A program made the translations under genes and the position numbers. From NCBI RefSeq assembly GCF_003096415.1, contig NZ_QEKH01000002.1:186001-250000 (forward strand): 64,000 nucleotides of DNA, given 5' to 3'. The notes under the pieces were generated by a model, which did not search any database, was not told the DNA's origin, and worked only from the letters and a program-made list of their open reading frames with translations. Shown here one piece after another: positions 27,902 through 36,206 of the stretch (position 1 is the first letter of the stretch; the number at the start of each line of letters is the position of its first letter). Origin of the DNA: Victivallis vadensis. GTDB taxonomy: Bacteria; Verrucomicrobiota; Lentisphaeria; Victivallales; Victivallaceae.

Positions 27902-28378
27902 ATGGCTCGTGTGGCAAAAGAACAGTTGAGATATTCCGCGAAATTCAAGCGCGATTACGTCGCGATGCTGGCGGTGGCGATTTTTTTCGCGATCATTTTC
28001 TGCGAGGTGGCGCTGGCGGTCAGCATTCCGGCGTATCTGCATAAGGAGAATGCGATGGCGCTCGAGGTGAGGCGGCTTCAGCTGCTGGAGTCGTTCGACG
28101 GGGCGCGCAGCCTGGCGAACAACGTGAAACCGGCCCAGGAGGCGGCGGAGCTGGAGGCGCGGCTGCTGCGCTGGGACCTGAATCTGCTGGCGAATTACCT
28201 GCGGACCGAAGCGCCGAAGCTCACAAGCTCCGAGATTTCCGAACTTCAGGCCACGGTGCGGGACATCACTTATTTCCTGGCCCGGCTGCGGGAAGGCAGG
28301 AGCTTCTGTTCGGAACGGAAGCTGGATACGTCGATTTACATGGATTCCTTGTTGGAGGCCTCTGCGGCGAAGCAATGA
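27902..28378 (+). CDS. Membrane-anchored hypothetical protein
   Basis: 158 residues. One transmembrane helix near the N-terminus (MLAVAIFFAIIFCEVALAVSI) precedes a charged helical domain with heptad-like spacing (LEVRRLQLLESFDGARSLAN ... LEARLLRWDLNLLANYL), so it may be a small coiled-coil envelope protein. I do not recognise a family. The ATG at 27902 is preferred with SD AAGGGAAGG; GTG at 27911 also fits. Its TGA overlaps the ATG of hldE1/rfaE1 (ATGA at 28375-28378). Confidence 0.7.
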   Translation: MARVAKEQLRYSAKFKRDYVAMLAVAIFFAIIFCEVALAVSIPAYLHKENAMALEVRRLQLLESFDGARSLANNVKPAQEAAELEARLLRWDLNLLANYLRTEAPKLTSSEISELQATVRDITYFLARLREGRSFCSERKLDTSIYMDSLLEASAAKQ

Positions 28379-29400
28379 ACGATATTTCACGTCTGGAAGC
28401 GGTCATCAGTGGATTTTCCGGCAAGCGCATCGCGGTACTGGGCGATGTGATGCTGGATGTGTATCTGTGGGGCAAGGTGACCCGGATTTCGCCGGAAGCG
28501 CCGGTGCCGGTGGTCAATGTCGAGCGGCGCACGAGCTGTCTCGGCGGCGCGGCGAATGTGATGCGCAACGTCGCGACGCTGGGGGCGAAATCCTTCGGTT
28601 TCGGGATGGTCGGGGCCGATCCGACCGGCGACGAGGTGATTCAGGCGCTGGGGGAGTACCGGATCGATGCGGCGGCGGTGCTGCGCGACGCGAACCGCCG
28701 GACCACGGAGAAAAAGCGGGTGATCGCGGGCGGCCAGCAGTTGTTCCGCGAAGATTACGAGGATACTTTCAGCGCGGACGACGGACTGCGCCGCAAGCTG
28801 GTGGACGGGATCATCGACCTGATCCGCAAGCGGGAGCTGGATGCGGTGATCTTCGAAGATTACAACAAAGGCATGCTGGCGGAGTGGATGCTTGAGGAGA
28901 TTATCGTCGAGGCGAAAAAGGCCGGGGTGGTCACGGCGCTGGATCCGAAGCCGAACAGCATGCGTCCGGTCAGGGGGATCACGGTGATCAAACCGAACCG
29001 GCTGGAGGCGTTCGCGCTGGCGGGAAGGCCGGACCGGAGCGGCGGGACGGTGGCTCCGGCGCAGGACCGGGAGCTGACCGCGGTTGCCGCGGAGCTGTTG
29101 AACGCCTGGGAGCCGGAGCATCTGCTGATTTCGCTGGCGGCGCAGGGAATGGCGCTTTACGACCGGAGACATCCGGAGCCGCAGGTGATTCCGACGCGGG
29201 CGCGGGAGGTGTTCGACGTGTCGGGTGCGGGCGATACGGTGACCGCGACGTTCGCGTTGTCGCTGGTTTCGGGAGCGACACCGGTGGAAGCGGCGGAGCT
29301 GGCGAACCGGGCGGCAGGCGTGGTGGTTGCGAAAGTGGGCACGGTGCCGGTGCTGTTCGAGGAGCTGAAACAGGCGCTGTTGTGCTGCGAAAAAAAATAA
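28375..29400 (+). CDS. rfaE1: D-glycero-beta-D-manno-heptose-7-phosphate kinase (HldE N-domain/RfaE1)
   Basis: 341 residues, a PfkB/ribokinase-fold sugar kinase. VLGDVMLDVYLWGKVTRISPEAPVPVV is the classic RfaE1 N-terminal motif, CLGGAANVMRNVATLG the second, and FDVSGAGDTVTATFAL the anion hole and catalytic Asp. It phosphorylates heptose-7-phosphate at C1 on the way to ADP-heptose for LPS inner core. The adenylyltransferase domain found in E. coli HldE is absent, so a separate RfaE2 is expected elsewhere. ATGA overlap with the upstream gene; a 333 bp hairpin-rich spacer separates it from kdsB. Confidence 0.94.
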   Translation: MNDISRLEAVISGFSGKRIAVLGDVMLDVYLWGKVTRISPEAPVPVVNVERRTSCLGGAANVMRNVATLGAKSFGFGMVGADPTGDEVIQALGEYRIDAAAVLRDANRRTTEKKRVIAGGQQLFREDYEDTFSADDGLRRKLVDGIIDLIRKRELDAVIFEDYNKGMLAEWMLEEIIVEAKKAGVVTALDPKPNSMRPVRGITVIKPNRLEAFALAGRPDRSGGTVAPAQDRELTAVAAELLNAWEPEHLLISLAAQGMALYDRRHPEPQVIPTRAREVFDVSGAGDTVTATFALSLVSGATPVEAAELANRAAGVVVAKVGTVPVLFEELKQALLCCEKK

Positions 29401-29733
29401 AAAAATTAAAATAAAATAAAGGCCGCGAAGCGGCCGACCCGCATCGGCACGTTGCCGGTCGCAGTCCGCGCGCGAATTGCGCCGGTCGCTGTGACCGCGC
29501 AGGCGCGGGTCCGGAGCGCAGCGAAATGTAAGGTTTGCGAAGGCAAACCGCATTGCAACAGTACCGCATCGGCGGAGCGCCCGGTTTTCCCAAAGAGCAG
29601 AGCGATTTTGGGAAAAACGGCAACAAGCGGAGCCGCCGGGCGAGGGGCGTCCCGGAACGAAATGTATGGCCAACTCCGCACCGCAGTCGCGCCGGCGGAA
29701 TCGGTAAGGAAATAATGAGGTGAAGAGGCACTT
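29401..29733 (+). repeat. Hairpin-rich intergenic region after rfaE1
   Basis: A 333 bp gene-free stretch. After an A-rich start it contains perfect hairpins: GGCCGCGAAGCGGCC (29421-29435), GGTTTGC-GAAG-GCAAACC (29532-29549) and a 10 bp stem TTTTCCCAAA/TTTGGGAAAA (29585-29616). Nearby is CGGCACGTTGCCGG (29444 region), close to the GGCACCTTGCC core of the other intergenic elements. Short reading frames are not protein-like. It resembles, loosely, the elements at 37032, 50500 and 53824. Confidence 0.55.
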
Positions 29734-30489
29734 ATGAATAAGAAAAAAGAGACGGTGGCGGTGATTATTCCGTCACGCTATGCGAGTACGCGTTTTCCGG
29801 CAAAGGCGCTGGCGCCGCTGTGCGGCAGGCCGATGGTGCAGCATGTGGTCGAAAAGGCGACCGCGTCGCAGGCGGATCTGGTGCTGGTCGCCACCGATCA
29901 TGAGCTGATCCGGGATGCGGTGGAGTCTTTCGGCGGCCGGGCGGTGATGACGGCGGTGGACCATCCCTCCGGAACCGACCGGATCGCGGAGGCGGTGCGC
30001 CGTTCCGGCGAGGATATCGACATTATCATCAACGTGCAGGGGGATGAGCCGTTGATTCCGACTTCGGTGATCGATGAATTGATCGATATCATGAAGTCCG
30101 ATCCGACGCTTGAGATGGCGACGGTCGCGGTGCCCGGCAACCGCGAAACGATGACCGAGAACAATGTGAAAGTGGTGTTCGGGGCGGACAAGTTCGCGCT
30201 CTACTTCAGCCGTTCGATGATTCCGTTCTGCCGTGCCGGGGGCGTTCCGGCGCAGGTCTATTTGCACTGGGGCATCTACGCGTACCGGCGCAGCGCGCTG
30301 GAGAAGTTCGTGAAGCTGCCGCCGGGCGTGCTGGAAAACTGCGAAAAGCTCGAACAGCTGCGGGCGCTGGAGAACGGCATAAGGATTTACGTGCATGTTT
30401 CCGACCTCGAAAGCATCGGCGTGGACACGCCCGCCGACCTGGAACGGGCGGAACGCAAACTGCGGGAGATGATGGAAAATGGAAATTAA
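29734..30489 (+). CDS. kdsB: 3-deoxy-manno-octulosonate cytidylyltransferase (CMP-Kdo synthetase)
   Basis: 251 residues. VIIPSRYASTRFPAKALAPLCGRPMVQHVVEKA is the nucleotide-binding signature; VMTAVDHPSGTDRIAEA and NVQGDEPLIP are the other KdsB motifs. The enzyme activates Kdo with CTP for transfer to lipid A. The last codons overlap kdsA by 11 nt, and kdsA and kdsC overlap in turn, so the three Kdo genes form one translation unit with the Lpt genes. SD GAGGTGAAGAGG lies before the ATG. Confidence 0.97.
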   Translation: MNKKKETVAVIIPSRYASTRFPAKALAPLCGRPMVQHVVEKATASQADLVLVATDHELIRDAVESFGGRAVMTAVDHPSGTDRIAEAVRRSGEDIDIIINVQGDEPLIPTSVIDELIDIMKSDPTLEMATVAVPGNRETMTENNVKVVFGADKFALYFSRSMIPFCRAGGVPAQVYLHWGIYAYRRSALEKFVKLPPGVLENCEKLEQLRALENGIRIYVHVSDLESIGVDTPADLERAERKLREMMENGN

Positions 30490-31312
30490 ACCGGTCAATC
30501 CGATTCAGTGCGGGCCATTGACGATCGGCGACGGCCGTCTGACCCTGATCGCGGGCCCCTGCATGGCCGAGACGCTGGAAGTCTGCCTCGAAACTGCGGA
30601 GTTCCTGAAGAACCTGACTGCCGAGCTGAATGTGCAGTATATCTTCAAGGCTTCCTACGACAAGGCGAACCGCACCAGCAACGATTCGAAGCGCGGTCCC
30701 GGCATGGAGCGCGGCCTTGAAATGCTGGCGGAGGTGAAGAGGCGGTTCGATGTGCCTGTGATCACCGACGTGCATGAGCACGAGGAGGTGCCGCGCGTGG
30801 CGGAGGTCGCGGATGTGCTGCAGATTCCGGCGTTCCTGTGCCGCCAGACCGATCTGCTGCACGCGGCGGGCGAGAGCGGCCGCGCGGTCAATATCAAGAA
30901 GGGGCAGTTCATGGCCCCCGAGGATATGCTCGGCGCGGTGGAGAAGGTCCGCTCGACCGGCAACGACCGGGTGATGCTGACCGAGCGCGGCACCACTTTC
31001 GGCTACCATAATCTGGTGGTGGACATGCGTTCGTTGATGACGATGCGTTCGTTCGGCGTGCCGGTGGTGTTCGATGCAACCCATTCGGTGCAGCTGCCCG
31101 GCGGGCTCGGCAATGCCTCCGGGGGGCGCCGCGAATTTGTGTACCCGCTGGCGCGCGCGGCGGCGGCGGTGGGGATCGACGTGCTCTTCACCGAGGTGCA
31201 TCCGCGTCCGGACGAAGCGTGGTCGGATGGACCGAATTCTCTGGACTTCAGGCAAATACGTGAAATTCTGACCAAGGTGAAAGCAATTCATGATCTCGTC
31301 GGAAACATTTAA
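30479..31312 (+). CDS. kdsA: Kdo-8-phosphate synthase
   Basis: 277 residues, standard length. LIAGPCMAET, FKASYDKANRTS, GPGMERGLEML, ITDVHEHEE, QIPAFLCRQTDLL, NIKKGQFMAPEDM and FDATHSVQLPGG are all canonical KdsA motifs. It condenses phosphoenolpyruvate with arabinose-5-phosphate. An unusual Cys (GPCMAE, Cys near residue 28) is the conserved metal-ligand position of metal-dependent KdsA enzymes, so this is likely the metal-dependent class. It overlaps kdsB by 11 nt and kdsC by 23 nt. Confidence 0.97.
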   Translation: MEIKPVNPIQCGPLTIGDGRLTLIAGPCMAETLEVCLETAEFLKNLTAELNVQYIFKASYDKANRTSNDSKRGPGMERGLEMLAEVKRRFDVPVITDVHEHEEVPRVAEVADVLQIPAFLCRQTDLLHAAGESGRAVNIKKGQFMAPEDMLGAVEKVRSTGNDRVMLTERGTTFGYHNLVVDMRSLMTMRSFGVPVVFDATHSVQLPGGLGNASGGRREFVYPLARAAAAVGIDVLFTEVHPRPDEAWSDGPNSLDFRQIREILTKVKAIHDLVGNI

Positions 31313-31808
31313 ACGGATCAGAGCCGTGGTGCTGGACGTCGACGGCGTCCTGACCGACGGCCGGGCCGGTTACGGCGCGGCGGAGGAGATCAAATTCTTC
31401 AACATGCGCGACGGCCACTGGATGAAGCTGGCGATGCGGGCCGGGCTGAAAGTCGGGCTGCTCTCCGGGCGCGGCTCCGAAGCGAACCGCAAACGCGCCG
31501 CCGAGCTGGGGCTGTCGTTCATCTATGAGAACTGCAAAGACAAGCTCGAAGGTTTCGAGCGGCTGCTCGCAGAGCATGGACTGCGGCCGGAAGAGTGTCT
31601 CTATATCGGGGACGATGTGATCGACCTGCCGGTCCTGCGGCGGGCCGGGGTGGCGGTGGCGGTGGCCGACGCGGTGCCGGAGCTGGACGAGGCGGCGGAC
31701 TTCCGCACGCAGCTTCCGGGCGGACACGGCGCGGTGTACGAAGCGATTCGGCGGCTGCTGATCGAGCAGGAAAAACTGGATTCCGTGATGGAACGTTACC
31801 GCCGTTGA
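31290..31808 (+). CDS. kdsC: Kdo-8-phosphate phosphatase (HAD family)
   Basis: 172 residues, the small C0-type HAD phosphatase. VLDVDGVLTDG (catalytic Asp pair), LLSGRGSEANRKRAAELGL, and YIGDDVIDLPVLRRAGVAVAVADA (motif IV) match KdsC, which dephosphorylates Kdo-8-P. The start overlaps kdsA; the sequence AAGGTGAAAGC gives an SD inside kdsA. Downstream it is followed after 17 bp by the OstA-like gene. Confidence 0.95.
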   Translation: MISSETFKRIRAVVLDVDGVLTDGRAGYGAAEEIKFFNMRDGHWMKLAMRAGLKVGLLSGRGSEANRKRAAELGLSFIYENCKDKLEGFERLLAEHGLRPEECLYIGDDVIDLPVLRRAGVAVAVADAVPELDEAADFRTQLPGGHGAVYEAIRRLLIEQEKLDSVMERYRR

Positions 31809-31825
31809 ACGGCCGGGAGGTAAGG

Positions 31826-34411
31826 ATGAACAAGCAATTATGGGCGGCGCTGCTGACCGGCGCCGCCGTTTCGATACAGGCGGCCGGGGATCTCGAAGAC
31901 CTGCGCGGGCTGATCCTGACCAACGCGAAACTGCCCTTGTACAACAAACAGGTGCTGCAGTCGATGGTGTTCTGCGACAAGGCGGAGCGGCAGGGCAAGC
32001 TGGTGGTCGGGCAGAACGTGGTGCTCGATCTGGTGCGCCGCACCGCCGATGTGGATGAGATCAAAGACGGCTGGGGGGTGAAGTTCTACCCGCTGGGGGC
32101 GAAGCTGCCGGAGATTTTCAATTTCTGGAAGGGGCGGCTTTACAGCGAGGGCGTGATGTTCACTCCGCGCGCCGATATCGAACAGGAGACGAAGATGGCG
32201 GCCGGCGGCGAACCGGTCTATTTCCGCTCCCCGGTGATCGACCTTGATGGCGTCGGCTTCGAGGCTGACCTCGACAAAAAGACGATTCTGGTGAAGTCCG
32301 ATGTGCGCATCGTGCTGCGCATGGGCGGCAGCGACCCGCGCAAGCTCTTCGAAGCCGGAGCAAAGCTCCCGCCGAAATACGAGTACATGACCGCGACCAG
32401 CGATTCGATGCTGATCGATATGAACAACAACCAGATCCTGCTGATCGGCAATGTGCGCGTGGATGAGGAGAACTCCGGCGTGGATTGCGACCGGATGACC
32501 ATTTTCATCGACCGCAGGAGCGATCAGGAGCTGGCCGGGGCGAACCGCACCGCACCGGTCAACGCCGAGGACACCCTCGAAGGGGTGTCGCGGATTCTGT
32601 GCGACGGCAACGTGGTCGTGTCGCGCAAGCTCACCGCCGAAGAGGCGAAGGAGGGCGACCAGAAGGCGTTCGCCGACCACATGGTCTACGACGTGAAAAC
32701 CGCGTCGGTCACGCTGACCGGCGAAGAGAAGAAGAACCCGCGGGTGATCCGGGGACAGGAGTCGCTGACGGGACAGCGGATCGTGATGTTCCGCGAGGAG
32801 CAGCGCGCGACCGTGACCGGCGACTGCGAAATCCTGGTGATCCAGGAGCCGGAGAATCCCGGCGACAAGCCCGGCGTGATGAAGGTGAATTCCGATATCG
32901 CCCAGATGGATTACCGCAACAACTACAGCGATTTCATCGGCAATGTGAAGGTGGATGAACCCCGCATGACGCTGGAATGCGACAAAATGCGCGTGACGCT
33001 GCGCGAGCTGGCCGGCGGACCGGCCGTGGAGAGTGTCGGCGACACCGCTTCGCTTTCCGGTCTGCCGGACTTCGGAACCACCGGCGGCAAGCGGGAACTC
33101 GACAAGATCAAGTGCTCCGGGCGGGTCAAAATGGTCCGCAAGGATGACGCGGGTAAATTGATGCCCGACCAGAAAGCGGAGGCGTCGTTCGCGGATTTCA
33201 ACTATGCGGACCGCACGGTCCGGATGTACGGCGGCGAACCGAAACTGACCCGCGGCCTGGAAGAGATGAGCGGGCGCGAGCTGCTGATCTGGATCAATGA
33301 GGAGCGGCTCGCCGCGAAGGAGGAGAGCAAAATCGTGCTCTGTTCCGCTCCGGCGGAAGGCGCGAAGGAGCAGGCGCCGTCGCAGACCGTGATCACCTCG
33401 GATGAAAGCGATCTCAATTACGGCGGCAACAGCCTGGTATTCACCGGCAATGTACAGGTGCGCGATCCGCGCATGATTCTGGACTGCGACCGGATGGAGC
33501 TGGTGATGATGCCCCGGGAGAGCGCCGCGAAGGCGGAGAAGAAGGACCCCGCGAAAAAGGCGGATGAACTGGGCGGCGCTTCGGAGAGCAAGTTCCTGAG
33601 CAAGGTGATCTGCACCGGCAACGTTCACGCGGTGGAGGACCGGATGGACCTGAAAACCGACAAGCTGACGCTGCTTTTCCGCGAGCTTCCGCCCGGAACC
33701 GTGGTGGAGCCGGGGATGTTCCAGTCCAACGGCACCCAGTTGACCAAAATCCTGTGTGACGGCCGCGTGGTGATGGTGAACCAGCCCGACCCGGACGCCG
33801 AGAAGAAGTCGGCCGAGGCCCGCCCCGGCGCATTGAGCGGCATGTTCGGCAACTCGAAGAGCGCCCGGACGCTGAAATCCGGGCACGCGGTCGTCGACAT
33901 GCTCAAGAACGAGTCCGAGTTTCACGAAAAGGTCGAGATGGTGGACGATCAGGGCACGCTCAAGTGCGAGGATATGTTCGTCTATGCCGAAAAGAGCGCC
34001 CCCGCGGCGGCGCAGACGGCGGCAAAGAGCGCCGCCAAGCCCCATTCCCCCGACCTGCCGCCGGATGACGACGGGTTTGCGGTGGAGGAGTCCGGCAGTG
34101 AAGTGCCGGAGCGGATCGAATTGGCCGAAGGGTTGGAACTGTCCCGCATTCTCTGCTTGAAGGATGTGGAACTGACCCGGCGGACCAAGACCGGTGAAGT
34201 TCAGCGCGCCGGCGGCCAGAAGGCCGATTATGTGGTGGCCGATAAAAAGATCATCATGACCGGCGACGACAGGGAGAAACCGTGGATGAGCGCTTCCGGC
34301 GGCCGTCTGAAAGGCAAGCGGATCATCGTCTATGTGGACAGCGAACGCATGGAAGTGGACGGCGGAACGCAGGTCGATTTCTCCAACGGCATAAATTTCC
34401 CGGCGAATTAG
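31826..34411 (+). CDS. Large LptA/OstA-like protein with multiple OstA repeats
   Basis: 861 residues, about five times normal LptA length. A signal peptide (MNKQLWAALLTGAAVSIQA) is followed by at least five OstA-type units recognisable as 'A...Y......F.GNV.V.D......CD.M....': LIDMNNNQILLIGNVRVDEE, QMDYRNNYSDFIGNVKVDEP, LNYGGNSLVFTGNVQVRDPR, KVICTGNVHAVEDRMDLKTD and MLKNESEFHEKVEMVDDQGT. LptA and LptC use this beta-jelly-roll to bridge LPS across the periplasm. No separate lptC or lptA is present; this protein lies exactly where they stand in E. coli (kdsC-lptC-lptA-lptB), so it may do the job of both, as a self-contained bridge. Ala/Lys-rich linkers separate units. SD GGGAGGTAAGG. Confidence 0.85.
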   Translation: MNKQLWAALLTGAAVSIQAAGDLEDLRGLILTNAKLPLYNKQVLQSMVFCDKAERQGKLVVGQNVVLDLVRRTADVDEIKDGWGVKFYPLGAKLPEIFNFWKGRLYSEGVMFTPRADIEQETKMAAGGEPVYFRSPVIDLDGVGFEADLDKKTILVKSDVRIVLRMGGSDPRKLFEAGAKLPPKYEYMTATSDSMLIDMNNNQILLIGNVRVDEENSGVDCDRMTIFIDRRSDQELAGANRTAPVNAEDTLEGVSRILCDGNVVVSRKLTAEEAKEGDQKAFADHMVYDVKTASVTLTGEEKKNPRVIRGQESLTGQRIVMFREEQRATVTGDCEILVIQEPENPGDKPGVMKVNSDIAQMDYRNNYSDFIGNVKVDEPRMTLECDKMRVTLRELAGGPAVESVGDTASLSGLPDFGTTGGKRELDKIKCSGRVKMVRKDDAGKLMPDQKAEASFADFNYADRTVRMYGGEPKLTRGLEEMSGRELLIWINEERLAAKEESKIVLCSAPAEGAKEQAPSQTVITSDESDLNYGGNSLVFTGNVQVRDPRMILDCDRMELVMMPRESAAKAEKKDPAKKADELGGASESKFLSKVICTGNVHAVEDRMDLKTDKLTLLFRELPPGTVVEPGMFQSNGTQLTKILCDGRVVMVNQPDPDAEKKSAEARPGALSGMFGNSKSARTLKSGHAVVDMLKNESEFHEKVEMVDDQGTLKCEDMFVYAEKSAPAAAQTAAKSAAKPHSPDLPPDDDGFAVEESGSEVPERIELAEGLELSRILCLKDVELTRRTKTGEVQRAGGQKADYVVADKKIIMTGDDREKPWMSASGGRLKGKRIIVYVDSERMEVDGGTQVDFSNGINFPAN

Positions 34412-34422
34412 TGATTTCCCGC

Positions 34423-34450
34423 TTGACGGGCGGCAAAGCACGTGTATAAT
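34423..34450 (+). promoter_or_regulatory. Sigma70-type promoter in front of lptB
   Basis: TTGACG (34423-34428) and a consensus TATAAT (34445-34450) with a 16 bp spacer, between the OstA-like gene and lptB. Start near 34457 would give a leader of about 48 nt to the lptB ATG. So lptB, hpf and following genes can be transcribed apart from the Kdo genes. Confidence 0.75.
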
Positions 34451-34504
34451 AGTAACAGGCACAAGGCCGCTCGGCGGCGATTTTTTGAGGAAACTGAGAA
34501 AACG

Positions 34505-35248
34505 ATGAGTGAAGCGAACGAACAGGAAGTTCTGATCAGTGCGCGCAACCTGGTGAAAACCTATCATGGACGCCGGGTGGTCAGCGACGTTTCGATCACG
34601 GTGAAGGCCGGCGAGGTGGTCGGCCTGCTCGGTCCGAACGGCGCGGGCAAAACGACCAGCTTCTATATGGTGATGGGGCTGATCCGGCCGGATTCCGGCG
34701 AGATCACTTTCCGCGATGTGGACATCACGCATATGCCGATGTACAAGCGGGCCCGCATGGGCATGGGATATCTGGCGCAGGAGCCGTCGATCTTCCGCAA
34801 GCTGACCGTCGAGGAGAATATCATGGCGATCCTCGAAACGCTGGCGATTTCGGCGGCGGAGCGCCGGCAGCGCTGCAAGGAGCTGCTCGACGAGCTGGAG
34901 CTGACCCGGCTGGCCAGGCAGAAGGCGATGACCCTCTCCGGCGGCGAACGCCGCCGGCTGGAGATCACCCGGGCGCTGGTCACGAATCCGTCGTTCATCA
35001 TGCTGGACGAACCGTTCAGCGGCGTGGACCCGCTGGCGGTGTACGATGTGCAGCAGATCATCCTGCAGCTGAAGCAGCGCAATCTGGGGATCCTGATTAC
35101 CGACCACAACGTGCGTGAAACGCTGTCGGTGGTGGACCGGGCCTACCTGATGTGCCAGGGAAAAATCCTGGTCGAGGGACCGAGCGATTTTCTGGTCAAC
35201 GACGAACAGGCGCGCGAAATCTATCTCGGGCCGCAGTTCTCAATGTGA
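34505..35248 (+). CDS. lptB: LPS export ABC transporter ATP-binding protein
   Basis: 247 residues. Walker A GLLGPNGAGKTTSF, Q-loop YLAQEPSIFRKL, signature LSGGERRRLEITRAL, Walker B FIMLDEPFSGVDP and switch ITDHNVRETL, the standard LptB set including the 'HNVRET' end. It powers LPS extraction by LptFG, not encoded here. The ATG at 34505 matches the usual LptB N-terminus; a GTG 21 codons upstream lies in the promoter. hpf follows after 71 bp. Confidence 0.96.
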   Translation: MSEANEQEVLISARNLVKTYHGRRVVSDVSITVKAGEVVGLLGPNGAGKTTSFYMVMGLIRPDSGEITFRDVDITHMPMYKRARMGMGYLAQEPSIFRKLTVEENIMAILETLAISAAERRQRCKELLDELELTRLARQKAMTLSGGERRRLEITRALVTNPSFIMLDEPFSGVDPLAVYDVQQIILQLKQRNLGILITDHNVRETLSVVDRAYLMCQGKILVEGPSDFLVNDEQAREIYLGPQFSM

Positions 35249-35319
35249 CGGCGGCGCGGGAAAAATTTGGAACAGGACCGGGAATAGATTCCGGTTTGTG
35301 AATAGAAGGAGAGAAGACT

Positions 35320-35664
35320 ATGAAAATTTCAGTAACCGGTCGGCAGTTTGAGATCACTCCATCGATCCGTGAATATGTCGAATCCCGGATTCAGGCTCTG
35401 GTGGAAGACAAGGCGCTGGATTTTTCGAGCGCGAAAGTGGTGATGGACTATCAGAAGAACAGTTTCAAAACCACTCTGGTCGTGAACTGCAAGTATCACG
35501 TGGTTCCGGCGGAAGTCGAGGACTTCGATCTGTACAAGTCGTTCGACGCCTGTGTGGCGAAGGTCGATACGCAGCTCAAGACGATCCGCGAAAAGATCCG
35601 CAGCCATCAGGCGCCTCCGCTCCGTGAAGTGGCGGAAGTGGAAGAGGAAGCCGTCGAAGAGTAA
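35320..35664 (+). CDS. hpf: Ribosome hibernation promoting factor (short HPF/RaiA family)
   Basis: 114 residues. MKISVTGRQFEITPSIREYVESRIQAL, then a beta-alpha-beta fold and the C-terminal helix DLYKSFDACVAKVDTQLKTIREKIRSHQ, the pattern of the short HPF. It binds the small ribosomal subunit in stationary phase and helps 70S dimerise or become idle. Acidic tail VAEVEEEAVEE. SD AAGGAGAG. In E. coli hpf also lies downstream of lptB (with rpoN between), so this is conserved gene order without rpoN. Confidence 0.93.
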   Translation: MKISVTGRQFEITPSIREYVESRIQALVEDKALDFSSAKVVMDYQKNSFKTTLVVNCKYHVVPAEVEDFDLYKSFDACVAKVDTQLKTIREKIRSHQAPPLREVAEVEEEAVEE

Positions 35665-35705
35665 AAGATGGTATCCGGCCTTGTGCCGGAGTTAATTCAA
35701 ACAGC

Positions 35706-35745
35706 GGAAATGGCCTGAGTCAACCTGATTCGGGCCGTTTCCTTT
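35706..35745 (+). terminator. Hairpin after hpf, weak terminator or attenuator
   Basis: GGAAA and GGCC pair with GGCC and TTTCC (35706-35742) around a central loop, followed by a short TTT. It lies between hpf and the NifX-like gene and could end transcription or attenuate it. The T tract is short, so termination is uncertain. Confidence 0.4.
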
Positions 35746-35765
35746 GATGGTAAGGAGGATACAGA

Positions 35766-36188
35766 ATGATTATCGCGGTGGCTTCGGAGAACGAAGAGGT
35801 ATTCCAGCATTTCGGGCATACGCCCGAATTCACGATTTTTGAAATCGAAAGCGGCAGCGTCAAAAACAAGCAGGCCGTTTCCACCGAAGGCGAAGGCCAC
35901 GGCGCTCTGGCGAAGTTCCTGTTGGATCACGGCGTGGATCTGCTGATCTGCGGCGGCATCGGCGCCGGTGCGCAAAAGGCGCTGGCCGACGAGGGGATCA
36001 AACTGGTCGCCGGAGTTTCCGGCAAGGTCGAAGGCGCGATGTCCGGCTATCTGAACGGTACGCTGGAGTTTCGCACGGATTTCACCTGCAATCATCACCA
36101 CGGCGACCATGCGCACGGCGAAGGCCACACCTGCGGCGGTCACGGACATGGTGAAGGCCACTCCTGCGGCGGCGGCTGCAAGCATTGA
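35766..36188 (+). CDS. NifX/NifB-type dinitrogenase iron-molybdenum cofactor family protein
   Basis: 140 residues. MIIAVASENEEVFQHFGHTPEFTIFEIESG, then LLICGGIGAGAQKALADEGIKLVAGVSGKVEGAMSGYLNGTL is the ribonuclease H-like NifX/NafY domain fold. The C-terminus is a His/Cys/Gly-rich tail (HHHGDHAHGEGHTC, HGHGEGHSCGGGC), a probable metal-binding tail. No nif genes are present; small NifX-like proteins accompany Mrp/NBP35 proteins in many anaerobes, and the next gene is such an ATPase 18 bp downstream. Likely works in iron-sulphur or metal cofactor handling. Confidence 0.9.
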   Translation: MIIAVASENEEVFQHFGHTPEFTIFEIESGSVKNKQAVSTEGEGHGALAKFLLDHGVDLLICGGIGAGAQKALADEGIKLVAGVSGKVEGAMSGYLNGTLEFRTDFTCNHHHGDHAHGEGHTCGGHGHGEGHSCGGGCKH

Positions 36189-36206
36189 AAAAAGGGGGGA
36201 TGGAAA

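Noticed and set aside
31838-35107. Minus-strand open frame of 1089 codons over the OstA-like and lptB genes
   Set aside because: His- and Gln-rich translation from GC-rich antisense; lptB and the OstA protein are clearly coded on plus.
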